In this document: one piece after another, positions 32,822 through 43,744 of the stretch
Position numbering within the stretch: the stretch's first letter is position 1
How the letters are laid out: the number at the start of each line of letters is the position of its first letter
Assembly (NCBI GenBank): GCA_051530055.1
Contig: CM121342.1
Coordinates: 1,612,001-1,676,000, forward strand
Source: Neoechinorhynchus agilis
Lineage: Eukaryota; Acanthocephala
Reading direction: 5' to 3'
Length of the DNA: 64,000 nucleotides
Made by a program: the position numbers and the translations under genes
The notes under the pieces: model-generated
Database searches by the model: none
Told to the model about the DNA's origin: nothing
The model's input: the letters and a program-made list of their open reading frames with translations, nothing else

Positions 32822-33625
32822 AAATAACACGTTTATTGTTAAAAATACAAAGAATAGGAGGATCCAGGTTGGACGGTCCGTTCTGGTGGGAATTGGAGTT
32901 TATTGCTTGCAGGAGCGCTTGTAAGGTTGGTCTTTCCTCAGAATCATTTCAGGTTATGATATCCGAGAAGATTTGGCAGCATGAAAAAAGGAGCGTGGAT
33001 TTAGGGAGGTGCGAGGTTCATGGAGGATGAAACGAATTAGGATTACGAGTGTTGTACTCGTGTGAGAAGGGGACGACACGTGGTAGAAATTGTGGTGGTA
33101 GGGGTTTATAGACGTTTTGTTTGTTTGATGAAAATTACATCAAGGCATTCGGTGAGAGGGGGAAGTCAGCTATGCAAATTTTATATGCTCTTTTATGAAC
33201 AATTTCAAGACGGCGGATTAGCGATTTGGAAAGGTTGCAGAATACAGGATAGCCGTAGGCGAGGGAAGGTAAAATAAAGCAGAAGTAAAATTTGTAGAGA
33301 TCGTGTGAAGGGATTCCTAAATGTCGGAGGCGTTTGAGGAGACAAATTTTAAATGTGTTGTGCTTGAGGAAGAGAGCGATGTGCGAGTCCCATTTCAAAT
33401 TTGATTGAAATCGGATACCCAGAATTCGGAGGGAGGTTAGTCGTAGGATGTCACTTAGAAGCTCAGGCGGTGATGTGGCGTTCCGGGAGAGAGGGGACCA
33501 TTTCGAAGCATTTAGAGAAATTGAGGTGGAGTTTATGATTGGTGCAGAAATCTTTTGTGTGTGTAATTTCTTTAGAATTTAAGGAAAGGGAGAGGAGGGG
33601 TGGCTAATGGGTGATCAGGGTGAAG
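32822..33625 (-). pseudogene. LINE fragment: reverse-transcriptase C-terminus plus 3' tail
   Basis: Reading the minus strand, a stop-interrupted frame gives HKLHLNFSKCFEM, then a NLKWDSHI-like block, LLKRLRHLGIPSHDLYKFYF, LPSLAYGYPVFCNLSKS and LEIVHKRAYKI. These are the thumb and connection segments after the RT YADD motif in Jockey/CR1-like LINEs. It ends in the tail caataaacgtgttatttt. A 5'-truncated insertion is typical for LINEs. The copy at 48251-48970 is the same family. Confidence 0.65.
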
Positions 33626-33785
33626 AAAAAAACAGCGTTCAATCGCGTTTGTTAAAACGACTATTTTGACAAAAAAATTGATAATGGTTCAAGTATAAAA
33701 CGCTTTTAAAATACTATTTCTTGAGGTTACGGTAGATCCGATCGTTATAGCTTTATTTTTAAATATAACGCTCTCGAGTACTCCC

Positions 33786-34787
33786 TTAAAACCTCCGCAC
33801 AAATAACCCAGTCCAATCGAGCTTTTCTCCTCTTCTTAAAGAATGAATAAAATCCCAACTGTGTCCAAATGCCTCTATGATATCCTGTAATTTATCGTAA
33901 GATACATCTTTTGTGATGTTTGAGTATGGCCAATAAGGCAATTTCACTTCCATTGGCCTCGAATCCGTCCTTTTTTCATCAAACTTTTTCTCCTTGCAAA
34001 TCCAAACGACAGCCCTTTTTCTAAACGGAAATTCTTTATAATATTGAAAGAACTGTTGAAGTATATAGGGAATTGAGAGTTCCTTTAGTTGTAAAAAGCA
34101 TTTGACCGTCATGATGATCCATGCGATCGAGGGGATCGAATTGATGTTTCCGGCAATGTCATTTGATTGAGCCCAGAGTTTTATACATCTAACCAGTATT
34201 CCGAATTTGCTGCCATAAGGACCGGTAACGACATTGCTTATCTCAAAATTAAATTCATAGGATGCAATGAGAGGCAGTGTGTCTTCGTCAGCAATTAATG
34301 AACTCAGGCAATTGGTGATCATTGAGTGTGACATAAGTTTTGCATCGATCATAAGACGAGCATAAATGAAATCCAATTTGATATCAAACAGAAAAAAAGA
34401 CAGGACTTTAAAGCTGCTATGTTGAACTACACGTGCCTTTATGCAATGGTAATATAGAAGATAATCTCTGAATCGACTCATAAAATCTTCCTCGGTAATT
34501 GTAATCGGACCTGTGACCAGCACGTCGATATCTGATGAACTCATGTCAACGTCCAGGAACGTTGAACCCGTTAAAAGAGTAATTGCATCAGGTACCGCGA
34601 TCTTAACCCACGAACAAGCGATCTTGGTTGTTCTGGACCTTTTGGAGATGACGCGGAGGGTAGGTTGAGCATGTATCTCAATCATGTAATTAAATAGACT
34701 TTTCAAAGACTGTTTAAGATCGCATAGTGGTCTATTAGTGAATGGGTAAAGACACTGCCGAACGGATCTATTGTAACGACCGCGCAT
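33786..34787 (-). CDS. Poly(A) polymerase-like nucleotidyltransferase, intronless, 333 aa
   Basis: Canonical nuclear poly(A) polymerase adds poly(A) to mRNA. This frame has the PAP nucleotidyltransferase pattern: GSTFLDVDMSSSDIDVLVTG (GS plus DxD aspartates), the third aspartate in IKLDFIYARL, VVTGPYGSKFGILVRCIKLW followed by AQSNDIAGN (family LRAIKLWAKRHNIYSN), and LPYWPYSN plus HSWDFIHSL in the C-terminal part of the core. All three catalytic aspartates are present. It lacks the N-terminal part and the RNA-binding extension of full-size enzymes, and no intron is visible, unlike its neighbours. An intronless paralog made by retroposition is a good explanation. The first ATG in frame is at 34787; a stop lies a few codons further upstream. 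Confidence 0.72.
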   Translation of the reverse strand: MRGRYNRSVRQCLYPFTNRPLCDLKQSLKSLFNYMIEIHAQPTLRVISKRSRTTKIACSWVKIAVPDAITLLTGSTFLDVDMSSSDIDVLVTGPITITEEDFMSRFRDYLLYYHCIKARVVQHSSFKVLSFFLFDIKLDFIYARLMIDAKLMSHSMITNCLSSLIADEDTLPLIASYEFNFEISNVVTGPYGSKFGILVRCIKLWAQSNDIAGNINSIPSIAWIIMTVKCFLQLKELSIPYILQQFFQYYKEFPFRKRAVVWICKEKKFDEKRTDSRPMEVKLPYWPYSNITKDVSYDKLQDIIEAFGHSWDFIHSLRRGEKLDWTGLFVRRF

Positions 34788-34802
34788 CCGTATCTTCTCC
34801 AA

Positions 34803-35400
34803 GAGGGAATGATTTGAACCAATTTAAGAGATAAGATTGAATGACGTGGTCATGGTAACCAACCAAAATCGTAAGCTGGACAGTTCCATTGGAATCCCCA
34901 ACAATGTATATCTCACTAATGATTCTGTTTCGGTAGAAAGGATACTTTCTTTTAGCAGTTTTGCCACCCCAAATTAAAGTTCACTATTTTATTTCCCCGA
35001 TACTTTGCCTCTCGGATAATTCCGACATTTCCTCAAGGTTGGCATTGTTAAAGTGCCTTTTTCACACTTAGACCTTAAAGTGCGAAAAAGACACTTAAAC
35101 ACCGACACTCTAAAATCAACAACCGCATTAAATGAACAAATCCGACCCAAATGTACATGGGTCCTGTCCCTTGTTAATGAACAAATAAACGTGATTTAAT
35201 TCAAAAACTCTACCATTTTACTGCCTCGAACATCATAGATGAGCCCTCTGCGGCTCCCCACAGATGGACCACCCATTCCCTGTACGTCTGCCCTTGCATT
35301 TGCAGATTGAAAAATCGATACTTAGCGCTGTTGGTTGATTAGGACATTCGTCGAACGATGACATGATTGGACACCGACTTTGATTAATAATGGAAACGGC
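34803..35400. repeat. Spacer with inverted LINE/SINE tail copy near 35090-35200
   Basis: Most of the stretch holds no gene. From about 35095 the words aaaatcaacaaccgcattaa, atgaacaaatc and aataaacgtg match 43185-43290 and, inverted, the tails at 32222 and 48251. This copy is therefore in plus orientation. Confidence 0.45.
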
Positions 35401-35704
35401 GTAACTTAATAATAATATATAATATATTTATTTATCATGGTTTTAGAGCGCAATCGTGACTTATCGAACAGATTAACGGTTTGGTGAGAGAATACCTGTC
35501 ATGTTGTCCATCGCCCAATTCTGGGTTCACAGAACTTCTTTAACTCTCCGGCCCAGGAAAATAGGAGGGAATCTAGGTGCTGGGTGAAGGCGTCTATAAA
35601 GGAGGCCTTATGTTCGGGGGGGCGACCTCTGGAAAAGAAGACAAGGCCGGGGATACATCAGGTTTTCCAAATAGCTTGCGCTTGTAACGAGTTCAGGCCT
35701 AGTT

Positions 35705-37996
35705 TCATCGCTCGGTTGGCCATTTTTTGCCCACTTTTAGCAACCTTTTCAACTTATTGATATCGGTTCTGGGTGACAGATTGACCGTTAACGTATGTCC
35801 AAGAATGCGTAATTTTAGTGGAGTATTGGCATTATCCGCTCGCTTCTGATTCAAGGGGTTCATTAGATTGTTAAAAAATGATTTGAGATCCCTTCGAAGT
35901 TTACCTGAGCGAACCTTGAAGATACAGAACGATTTGGAGGGATTGAGGGATAAATTCATACGAGGTAAGACTACATTGAGGTAGTGGATGCACTGCTCAA
36001 TCAAACTTTTGAGTTTGAAAGCTCTGTGCGCAGAGAATACGAAAGTTAAGTCATCCGCATAACAGGTTATAGAAACATTACGGGTTTTGAAATTTTTAAC
36101 TATATACTGCGAAGCAAGTAGAAACAGGATCGGGGAAAGCGGTGAACCTTGTGGGACACCCGTGGTCATGTAATAGGTTGATTTCGAAGCATCATCCTCG
36201 TAAAAGAAGGACTTGGTAAAAAGAATATTGTGAATTCGGGAGATCAAATTATGAGGGACGCTAAAAAATTCTAATATCTCCATAATAAAAGACAAAGATA
36301 TCTTGTCGAACGCTTGAGATAGATCAACAGCCATTATGGCTTTCAAGGGTAGATTGGTGTTAGTGAAGTTATCGTAAATATTGGTTAAAGCAGAGTGTAC
36401 GGATTTCCCCTTTTGAAAACCGTGGCAATTAGTCGATATGCAGCTATTTTCTGTTATAAAGGCTCTCAAGCGAAGTGCTAAGGCTCGTTCGTAAATGGTT
36501 ACAAAGGGGTTCTGTAGGGAAATTGGGCGGAGATCCTTAGGCTGAGAGACTGACTTTTTCCCATTTTTAATAAGAAAAATACGCCGAGCCACATTAATCT
36601 CTCTCCAAGCATAAGGGGAGCAGTTCAGCATTAATTCGGCCAACCTTAGGATGCAGTCCCAGGGAAGTAAAGTAAAGATTTTGGTGCCTGAGCTTGAGTT
36701 GGAGGATGCCAATTTCGGATTGTCGGACCATACTTTTAGGATGTCACTTAATAAAATATCTACACGACCGGCAAAGACCCGTCGAAAGATTGTCACGGGT
36801 AAAGCATCCTTGACAGAGCCCTCTGAATGAAAAGCAAAAATGGTTCCCAAAATATCGTCTATAGACGTTGATTTTAACCAGCCGGAGATTTTCGATTTCC
36901 ATGGTATGTATCTCTTCCTTTGAAAAGTGTGCCACCAATGTGAGGAAAAGGGTTTCAGGCTATTAAGAAGATTTGCTTTCTGTTGCATCCTCTGTCGACA
37001 TTGGGCTGCCCAATAATGACTAGATAAGATTTTCGTGAGAAGTACGTCTCCAGAACGTTTGGCCAGAAAAAGTTGGCGTCTGAGAAAGCGAAGAGAGCGA
37101 CTTTCGTAAGGACGAGAGAAAACCTTTACCGTTCGAAACAGAAAGGTATTAGCAACCAAATTGAGGATGTTATTGACAGACGGTAAAATGGATGACCGAT
37201 TAGATTGTAAGGTGCTCGAAGATAGAGCGATTTGGCTGATTAGACGGAAAAAGGCCACGTTGAGTGGAGAAATGTGATATGATTTGCGGAGTGCATTCAT
37301 AGGACCGAATGACCAGATAAGGATATCATGCCCTAGGAGGTCAAAGAGAGACACCTGACGATCGAATTGAATTGAAAAGTTAAGATATCTCTTAAAGATT
37401 ATCAGATCTAAGAACGAGTGTGTATTTAATACGAGATTGTGGAAAGACGGAGTATTCGGGAGGGTTAGAGAGTAAAGAAGTTTGACTGCGTTGACAATGG
37501 CTCTGGACCATTTTAAAGATGGGTCGTTAAAATCCCCCACAACAAGGTCGATATTGGCATTGAGAAGCCATTTGATTTTGTTTTTGATATATGGACGATG
37601 AATAAAACCCGGTCTGATGTACAAATTAACAATCGAGAGGTACTTCCGATTAAAGAGAAATTTAAAAAGTGAGTACGACATTTCCGGTGAGGTGTAGGAG
37701 GCTATAAGTTGGGGATTTAAGGAGGAATGAAAAATTGAAATAAGACCTTGTGAGGCGGGACTGAATGGGCCAGTAATAAAAGAGGAGAACATTGAACAGT
37801 TAAGATGAGGTAGATAGTTATAAAGTTGGTGTAGAGTGTGAATACTTTTCGTTTCTTGCAGTAGAATGATGGAAACGCCTGGTGTGAACCGAGCGAGCCT
37901 GGTAAGATTGGCCGCCCCTCCACAATTCCATTGCAGCACCCGGAGACCCCCCACCATTACCTGTGCCTTCGAGTTATCATATTCTGGCGACTTCAT
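35705..37996 (-). CDS. LINE ORF2: endonuclease and reverse transcriptase, 763 aa
   Basis: The protein has an N-terminal endonuclease/exonuclease/phosphatase domain (LRVLQWNCGG, LLQETK, VVGDFND, then SFLDLIIF and LLGHDILI) over residues ~15-225. A linker follows, then a reverse transcriptase with KPKDLRPISLQN, HGFQKGKSVHSAL, MAVDLSQAFDKI, GVPQGSPLSPILF and the catalytic CYADD near residues 480-690. The order and spacing are those of Jockey-type elements. The frame ends soon after RT with no thumb region as long as usual, so the last part may be truncated or shifted. The start ATG lies 120 nt downstream of the end of ORF1. Confidence 0.88.
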   Translation of the reverse strand: MKSPEYDNSKAQVMVGGLRVLQWNCGGAANLTRLARFTPGVSIILLQETKSIHTLHQLYNYLPHLNCSMFSSFITGPFSPASQGLISIFHSSLNPQLIASYTSPEMSYSLFKFLFNRKYLSIVNLYIRPGFIHRPYIKNKIKWLLNANIDLVVGDFNDPSLKWSRAIVNAVKLLYSLTLPNTPSFHNLVLNTHSFLDLIIFKRYLNFSIQFDRQVSLFDLLGHDILIWSFGPMNALRKSYHISPLNVAFFRLISQIALSSSTLQSNRSSILPSVNNILNLVANTFLFRTVKVFSRPYESRSLRFLRRQLFLAKRSGDVLLTKILSSHYWAAQCRQRMQQKANLLNSLKPFSSHWWHTFQRKRYIPWKSKISGWLKSTSIDDILGTIFAFHSEGSVKDALPVTIFRRVFAGRVDILLSDILKVWSDNPKLASSNSSSGTKIFTLLPWDCILRLAELMLNCSPYAWREINVARRIFLIKNGKKSVSQPKDLRPISLQNPFVTIYERALALRLRAFITENSCISTNCHGFQKGKSVHSALTNIYDNFTNTNLPLKAIMAVDLSQAFDKISLSFIMEILEFFSVPHNLISRIHNILFTKSFFYEDDASKSTYYMTTGVPQGSPLSPILFLLASQYIVKNFKTRNVSITCYADDLTFVFSAHRAFKLKSLIEQCIHYLNVVLPRMNLSLNPSKSFCIFKVRSGKLRRDLKSFFNNLMNPLNQKRADNANTPLKLRILGHTLTVNLSPRTDINKLKRLLKVGKKWPTER

Positions 37997-38116
37997 CTGA
38001 TATTAGGGCCGCAGTTCCGTTGTTAATGAGCGAGGATTGAGTGTTAATGATCTTGTTAACATATTCAGAGTCGGTTTCTTCGACTTCCATGACGACGTCC
38101 TCGATATCTGAGTGGT

Positions 38117-39484
38117 TTATACTAGAATCGACATTGAGTTTCTTGGCCCCATGAGAGTTTTTTCCGTCGCATTCGCTCTTTTTAGCTTTGCACCACGTTG
38201 ACTAGGTAAACTCGATGAAATCAAATCAGGAAGATCGACCAAGTTCCCAATGAGTGTACTCAGCTTCCTCTCAAAAGCCACGATGGTCTCAGTGAAGCGC
38301 GCCTGCATGACCGTTAGAAGTTTGTTACAAGACTCCTCTAAACGTTCCTCCAGAATTTCCATGGTAACCAACTGCGACGGAGGTAAGCGATGCGAGTCTT
38401 TAGAGTCCGAGCTCTTCAAGATCGTTGTATCTTTTGAAAGGGTGGTTGCTCTATGAAGAGGCACTGCGAACGAGTTTGCTGCGACAGCCGGTCTCCACCC
38501 GGCGCTATCGCTTTTTTAGCAAAGGGCTGCCCGTTTTGAGCCCAATTCCAATACTTCTTGAATTCAGGACATCCTTTGTAAAATACAGTGTTGTCCATTG
38601 CAATTGACACATCTTTTGATTGACTTGTTTGGGCAATTTTGAGCAGAATGACCTGTCTCAGCACAGTGAACACATTTCGGGGAATCCGGATTGGGGCAAT
38701 GTTGAACCCAGTGTCCCCATTTGTGGCAAAGGTTGCAGTGAGGAAAAATATAGTCATCTTGATGGCTTCCCGATTTCTGTGTAAATCGAATCGCAAAACA
38801 ATTAAAGGCACAGTGCATTTTTTTACAGAGGTCATCCCTAACTTGCCTGGATCCTTCCACCATCGCTATCGAGATAGGAGTGCCAGACCTTCGGGAGTTG
38901 AGGAAAAATTTTATCTTCACGTTGAAAAGTTTTTCGAACTCTACTTTGTCTTCAGCAGCTAAATTGGGCTGTAGACCGTTAGCCATGAACTGTACCCTTT
39001 GAGTAATCTCTTCCACCGAGAAGACATCCCTGGGAAGCTTGGATTTAACAAAGTCCTTCAAGTTGGATAACCAAATACTGTCCGTTAGGTACACTCTCAG
39101 AATACCTCCGAAATAAGTAATACGATCAATTCGTTTAACTCCATCGTTATGGAATGAGCGCGTCCACGGAGCAACGCTTTGGTTGTAGATTACGTCCTTA
39201 GGCATAATCGGATTTGACTTGATTGTGAGTATATACGGCCATCTCTTGACCGGAAGGGCTAGGTACTCGCGTTGAGTTTTGAATGAAGATGTCAGCTGTT
39301 GGGGGATTTCATCAGAAAGGGACCCTTCCAACAGGAACTGAGAAGTGGGATTCGATCCTGAATCAGCGATTGATGGCTGTTTGTCGCGCGAAGTGGGTGG
39401 CCGTTTGCCACCCTCCGCCAAAACATTGGTGCGCATTTTTTTTGTAGTTTGTTGTAACTTCAACACACCCTGTTCGTCGTACAT
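38117..39484 (-). pseudogene. LINE ORF1 (gag-like, CCHC zinc knuckles), frameshifted
   Basis: Frame 39484-38564 (306 codons) has a basic N-terminus, an RRM-like middle (FGGILRVYLTDSIWL) and CCHC knuckles CNLCHKWGHWVQHC and CVHCAETGHSAQNC, then CVNCNGQH. The expected continuation YKGCPEFKKYW lies in another frame (38835-38416), and a third frame (38464-38117) holds the coiled C-terminus (MEILEERLEESCNKLL). Two frame changes therefore interrupt it, near 38590 and 38450. It binds RNA in related elements. This copy is likely inactive unless the breaks are sequencing errors. Confidence 0.75.
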
Positions 39485-39699
39485 GCACGAAAATATCGAT
39501 TAGCCCATTGCGGGCTATTGATTAAGAACGACAGGATACACCCGACAGGATACATCGAATGGGACGCTTTCGTTTTTTCTAATTCATTACGAAGATGGGA
39601 TCGTTTTTTCAAGCCTCGTGATTGAATAAGCAGTCCAGAGGTTTTTATGAAACAATTGAATAACTATTTTCTGTGGTTCTGCGCATAATTTCAAACAGA

Positions 39700-41180
39700 G
39701 CGAATGCATAAAGATTAAAAGAATTTATTGATTCCAATATTTCGGCACAATATTGTGCATCTATCGAGGTCTAAAAACACACAGGGGATGGTTTCATTCA
39801 CACCGTACTTAGATTTAGTTTGATGTCCGCCTTATTTCCTTCAACTGTTTCAACCTGGCGAATAAATAATGCCTATATTATAAAGCTATCCCGAGCCAAT
39901 ACAAAGGGCCTTCATAGATGCGCCATTCGTCGATGATGAGCTGTTCACTACAATTAATAATCTGATAGTTCAAAGACATCGAGTGTCATATCTACACCAA
40001 GAAAGCTAAGCAATTAAACTCCATGGTGAAGAAACGCGAAGAACATCAAGGCAAAGGAGTGGTGTACAAAATTCCTTGCACCGAATGTATTAAATCCTAA
40101 TTTGGAAAGAACCAAAGAACACAAATGTGCTCTGAGGAGAGGCACCGATGCCAGTTCCGCGATACTTAACCACTTTTGAGCAACAAGATCACGTCGTGGA
40201 TATCGACAGGCTCATAGAAAATGCGCACGATTGTGTGGCTTCGGAACCAATCGGAGATTTTAATGTCATTTTAATTTCTCTACGCACTCAAACGACTAAC
40301 TTTATGATGGTTCCAATTACAAAATTGTCTAACGTTCACGTTTAATCATCTATGGCCAATCACATGGTGAATTGCGAAAATCAAATTGATTTTGATGACG
40401 TGAATGTGATAAGCGTATGGAACGCACTTCTTGGGATTATTGAAAATAGATGGGAAGGAAAAAGTTGATTCCTGCAAAACATTAGAGGACCTAAGGTGGT
40501 AGATTGTTAAAGACGGCGGGAAAGTGTTTTGTCAAGGTAGTGATCGGACAGCATCAAAAAGACATGGAAGGAATTGTGGTAGTGGGTTGGAAGTATAATC
40601 TTTTTGGTTGTCCATGAACGAGAACATTTAAAATGCGATGGCCAGAAAATGTTTGCTATAGTGTGACATGTTCCACGGGAATAGTCAACGAGGGATGAAA
40701 ATCTATCGCTTCCGGATTTGTTTGAGAAACATCAATCTGTTTTCGAGAAATCAATCACTCCCTTTATCCAAGATGTTATAACAGTAGACGAATTCCTCTC
40801 GCATGAAAAGAAAAAGTTGAACAGGAAAAACAACGACAAGTTGAGGCGAACGTCAGTGGTAACGTACAGAGGATATTTTCGATTCAAGCGGCAGCCTTTC
40901 TGAATCTGCTCGGTCTCAGCCATTTTCCAACAATATATGGATGATCTGCTTAATGAAATTCCTGGAGTCACAGTATATCTGGACGATGTCCTCATCACTG
41001 GAAAACACAAGATGGAGATAATATATCGAGTTGGATTGCGATTAAATCGTGCCAAGTGCGTAGTACGGCTCTGTCTAACATTTAAAGGTCTCCTTTCAGA
41101 ATTAAGTATCCGTACTCAGCTTCTATTACTGTTGTCGCTGTACAGAGCAAATTTCCATTCGGCCAAGTATTAATGGAATC
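39700..41180 (+). pseudogene. Ty3/gypsy polyprotein relic with RT YLDD box
   Basis: The clear part is 40920-41070: a QQYMDDLL-type frame followed by EIPGVTVYLDDVLITGKH and LRLNRAKC, the RT active-site region of Ty3/gypsy elements. Upstream, LFEKHQSVFEKSITPFIQDV near 40715-40775 resembles the linker before gypsy RT. A weaker frame at 40148-40345 (DHVVDIDRLIENAHDC) may be earlier pol sequence. Stops and frame changes are frequent, so it is dead. The integrase part of a similar element is at 62069-63114. Confidence 0.6.
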
Positions 41181-41451
41181 GCCATGCTGCGAACATTATG
41201 GCTAACCCTTCTTATTCCCACTTGAGGATAATTCTTTTCTGGTCTTTTTAGGTGTCTGGATGCATATGCCACTGGAGTTTGCTCAAGTTTTTAAGACCTT
41301 CAATCTGGACAAAGAAACCCTGTTGTGGTGCGATGTGAGTGAGAAAGGTCTTGGGCGGTCCTCATGTAGGATTTCGCTGGCCCCGTAAACGCTTACAAGC
41401 AATTACTGATTTATTTTTCGATCGTGATAATCACGGAAATCACTATCATCA

Positions 41452-41886
41452 TCAGCGATTGCCATTAACCCAGTCATGATAACCCTGTAGATTAATGACA
41501 ACTGGAGCCCTTCTCTTAGGTTCATTTTTCTGTTGGTTAGAGTGCTGAATCAGAGGTGGTTTTTGGGTAGGTTGTTGACTTGGTTCAACGGAATATTGTC
41601 TTGGGGGTAATTGAACTGATTGTTGGACTGGTGGAACAAATAGATATATAACTTCAGCGGTTTGTTGATTTGCACTTGGAAGTGGTTTTTTGCATCTTGA
41701 ACACGTGGTTGAACATTGGCATTGGCCAGTTGGCGGTAGTTGTGTCTTTTCGAAAGCTTCCAAATTATGAAAGCAATCAGTATGACAGCAGGTACTCGGT
41801 TGTGGTACGTAGTGCGGGCATGAGTTGTGTCCACAACCGGCGGCGGCGGCGGTGTACATTGGAACAGGTTCCAAAATCGATCCCAT
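41452..41886 (-). CDS. Cys/Pro/Gln-rich small protein, unrecognised
   Basis: A 144-residue frame starts at an ATG directly after an in-frame stop. Residues 15-68 are rich in Cys and His (GCGHNSCPHY, STCCHTDCFHN, CQCSTTCSRCKKP), and residues 80-125 are rich in Pro and Gln. There is no signal peptide and no known domain. Alternative frames overlap it (41550-41963). It may be a real short gene or a chance frame in AT-poor sequence. Confidence 0.3.
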   Translation of the reverse strand: MGSILEPVPMYTAAAAGCGHNSCPHYVPQPSTCCHTDCFHNLEAFEKTQLPPTGQCQCSTTCSRCKKPLPSANQQTAEVIYLFVPPVQQSVQLPPRQYSVEPSQQPTQKPPLIQHSNQQKNEPKRRAPVVINLQGYHDWVNGNR

Positions 41887-42096
41887 TCACGCAAAGTCAA
41901 ACGAGATTGAGAGTTGTACACGTTCTTAAGGTAATGCATCACGGTTATTATTTTGTTTGTCAATTGTGAACACTCAGATCGTTAGTAAAATTGGCTGTAT
42001 TATATACATCTTAAACACTGACGAAAGCTAACGTACATTAGGAACTCTAATAAAGACTCGCAACCTCGTGTAAGGTTCCAATTTCTGAAAAGATTT

Positions 42097-42647
42097 ATGA
42101 CTTACCAAATTGTCTTTGTTCGACAATTGTTTTTGACCGCTTTATTGTGTTCGATCAAATGGATTCCAAGGCGGAAAGCACATCCTATATGTACCGATAT
42201 TCACTTCGTTCACACGAAAGGAAAGTGGAACCAACGAATAAGCTGTGCCATTGAGTCGACTGATTTAAATAATCCAGGTCAGCAATTGGTTGTTTATGCT
42301 AATTCAAACGCGGATGTTAAAAGTGCTAGTGAACATATCATAAAGCTACAATCGAAATTCGCTCAACTAAAATTCATAACGTTAAACATCCAAAGAGCTT
42401 TATCAGAAGACAACATATTAGGCAAGTGGTTCAAATGGAATTTCGACGCTTCGTCGAAATTTGCATAGAGAAAACGAACATTTTCAGTATGATCTCGTGG
42501 ACTGTAAATTTCGTTTGCCCATACGCCCATATGAGCGATGCTTTTCGATCTAAAATTATTTACGAAAATGGAGGAGCTACCCCGAGGTATAAAACGGGCC
42601 GAGTTTGTACATTCCGTAGTTGTGCCGAGGATCTCAAATGGAATTGA
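42097..42647 (+). pseudogene. A4GALT-like (Gb3 synthase family) glycosyltransferase, truncated
   Basis: The first frame (42097-42468) has a type II membrane start (VFVRQLFLTALLCSIKW) and then the family pattern ISCAIESTDLNNPGQQLVVY (family: FMCSVESAARTHP--LV), FAQLKFITLNI and LGKWFKWNF. A second frame (42484-42647) gives YAHMSDAFRSKIIYENGGA (family: LSDASRIALMWKFGGIY). They would join across a 35-base GT...AG stretch (42452-42486), shorter than other introns here, or by a frameshift. The expected DxD metal-binding motif after the GG pair is absent, and the C-terminal half of the enzyme is missing. It is probably a truncated, inactive copy. A possible trans-splice AG lies 4 nt before the ATG. 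Confidence 0.5.
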
Positions 42648-43124
42648 GCCCTGAATACCTGTTTCAGGGTCAAAGGTTTCAAAATCCACAATCGTCGATG
42701 ACGCATAAACAAAGTGGACGAAATCCCCGTGTTGAAGGAATCAAACTCACTGATGAGTCCCGCTTCCTTGGGAGGTATCTGAGGATCCGGAGGGATGTAC
42801 AAACTCATAAACGTATGGTTCGTTGATATCAAGTGAGTTTATGCACTTATCTCGTCCAAGATATCGGTTGGCTGTGTGCCCAAGGAAAATGATCAATGTG
42901 AGGCCACACAAAGATGCTAATAAAATTTTCATCAAACAATCAAAACGCCTCTTAATCCTACCACCAGAATTTTACCACATTTTATTCCCTTTTCACATAA
43001 GCACAAAACTCGTATTACCTACGTTCCTATTTCTAAACTGTCAAATCTTCCTGGATATCACTACCCGAAATGAACCAGGGGAAAGGCCCAATCTCACAAA
43101 CTCTCCCGCAACCAATAACCACTA

Positions 43125-43310
43125 ATCTCCACCCAAACGGACTTCCTCCGGAGGGATATTCTCAGCCGATCGAACCCGTAATCCAGTCCAAAATCAACAA
43201 CCGCATTGAATGAACAAATCGGAACTCGAGTGCTTACGAGGACCCAAAGGTACATGGCCCTGATCTTTGTATATTTTTTTAACAACAAACGTGTAATTTT
43301 TTAATCTGAA
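43125..43310 (+). repeat. LINE/SINE tail copy, plus orientation
   Basis: Words aaaatcaacaaccgcattga, gaggacccaaaggtacatgg and aacaaacgtgtaatttttt match the tails on the minus strand at 32222 and 48251 and the plus copy near 35095. It is non-coding. Confidence 0.5.
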
Positions 43311-43744
43311 AGGTACCCGATTTGAGGATCGGATTAATACTATTGCTAATTTCGAACATAATTAATGTTTTAAGATTGAACTATTCTGATGTTTGTTGAT
43401 GGAGTAAAATTAAAGGAATTTAAGTTTTGTTGCTGCTTCAACAAACTTGCGAGCAACCATTCGAATTTAATCAATTCCTTCAATTTTTACACCATAAACA
43501 AGCAGCATAATTAATGGTGCTGAGATTCAAAATACCGGTTTTTTTACCCTACTTTTGCGATGTATACTGACATCGATAAAGTAAAAACAAAAAATCAAAA
43601 ATCGTCGTGTTTAGCCTTCGCATTCTTCTGAACGAATGCGAAAGAGAGAAAGCACATCGATGCGAGAAAGTCACTTTGAAATTTAGGTTCTGCGGATCTT
43701 GTGCGTTGCGCGACAGCGTTTTGTACTGTTGTTTCTTAGAGATT

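Larger units (their letters stand above)
35400..39484 (-). mobile_element. Nearly complete non-LTR retrotransposon (LINE, Jockey-like)
   Basis: The element reads from right to left: a gag-like ORF1 with zinc knuckles, then ORF2 with an AP endonuclease and reverse transcriptase, then a 3' region ending in an A/T-rich repeat (aataaatatattatatatta) near 35405. ORF2 is intact for 763 codons, so this copy is relatively young. ORF1 carries two frame breaks. Boundaries are approximate: 5' untranslated sequence may extend beyond 39484, and no target-site duplication was identified. Confidence 0.85.

Noticed and set aside
33062-33277. Plus-strand frames over the 33-kb LINE fragment
   Set aside because: They are antisense to the RT C-terminal reading, which has recognisable motifs.
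42363-42689. Minus-strand 108-codon frame as the main gene
   Set aside because: The same DNA on the plus strand shows a clear A4GALT-family pattern, so the minus frame is more likely its shadow. The separate signal-anchor frame at 42932 is left as an open point in the findings.
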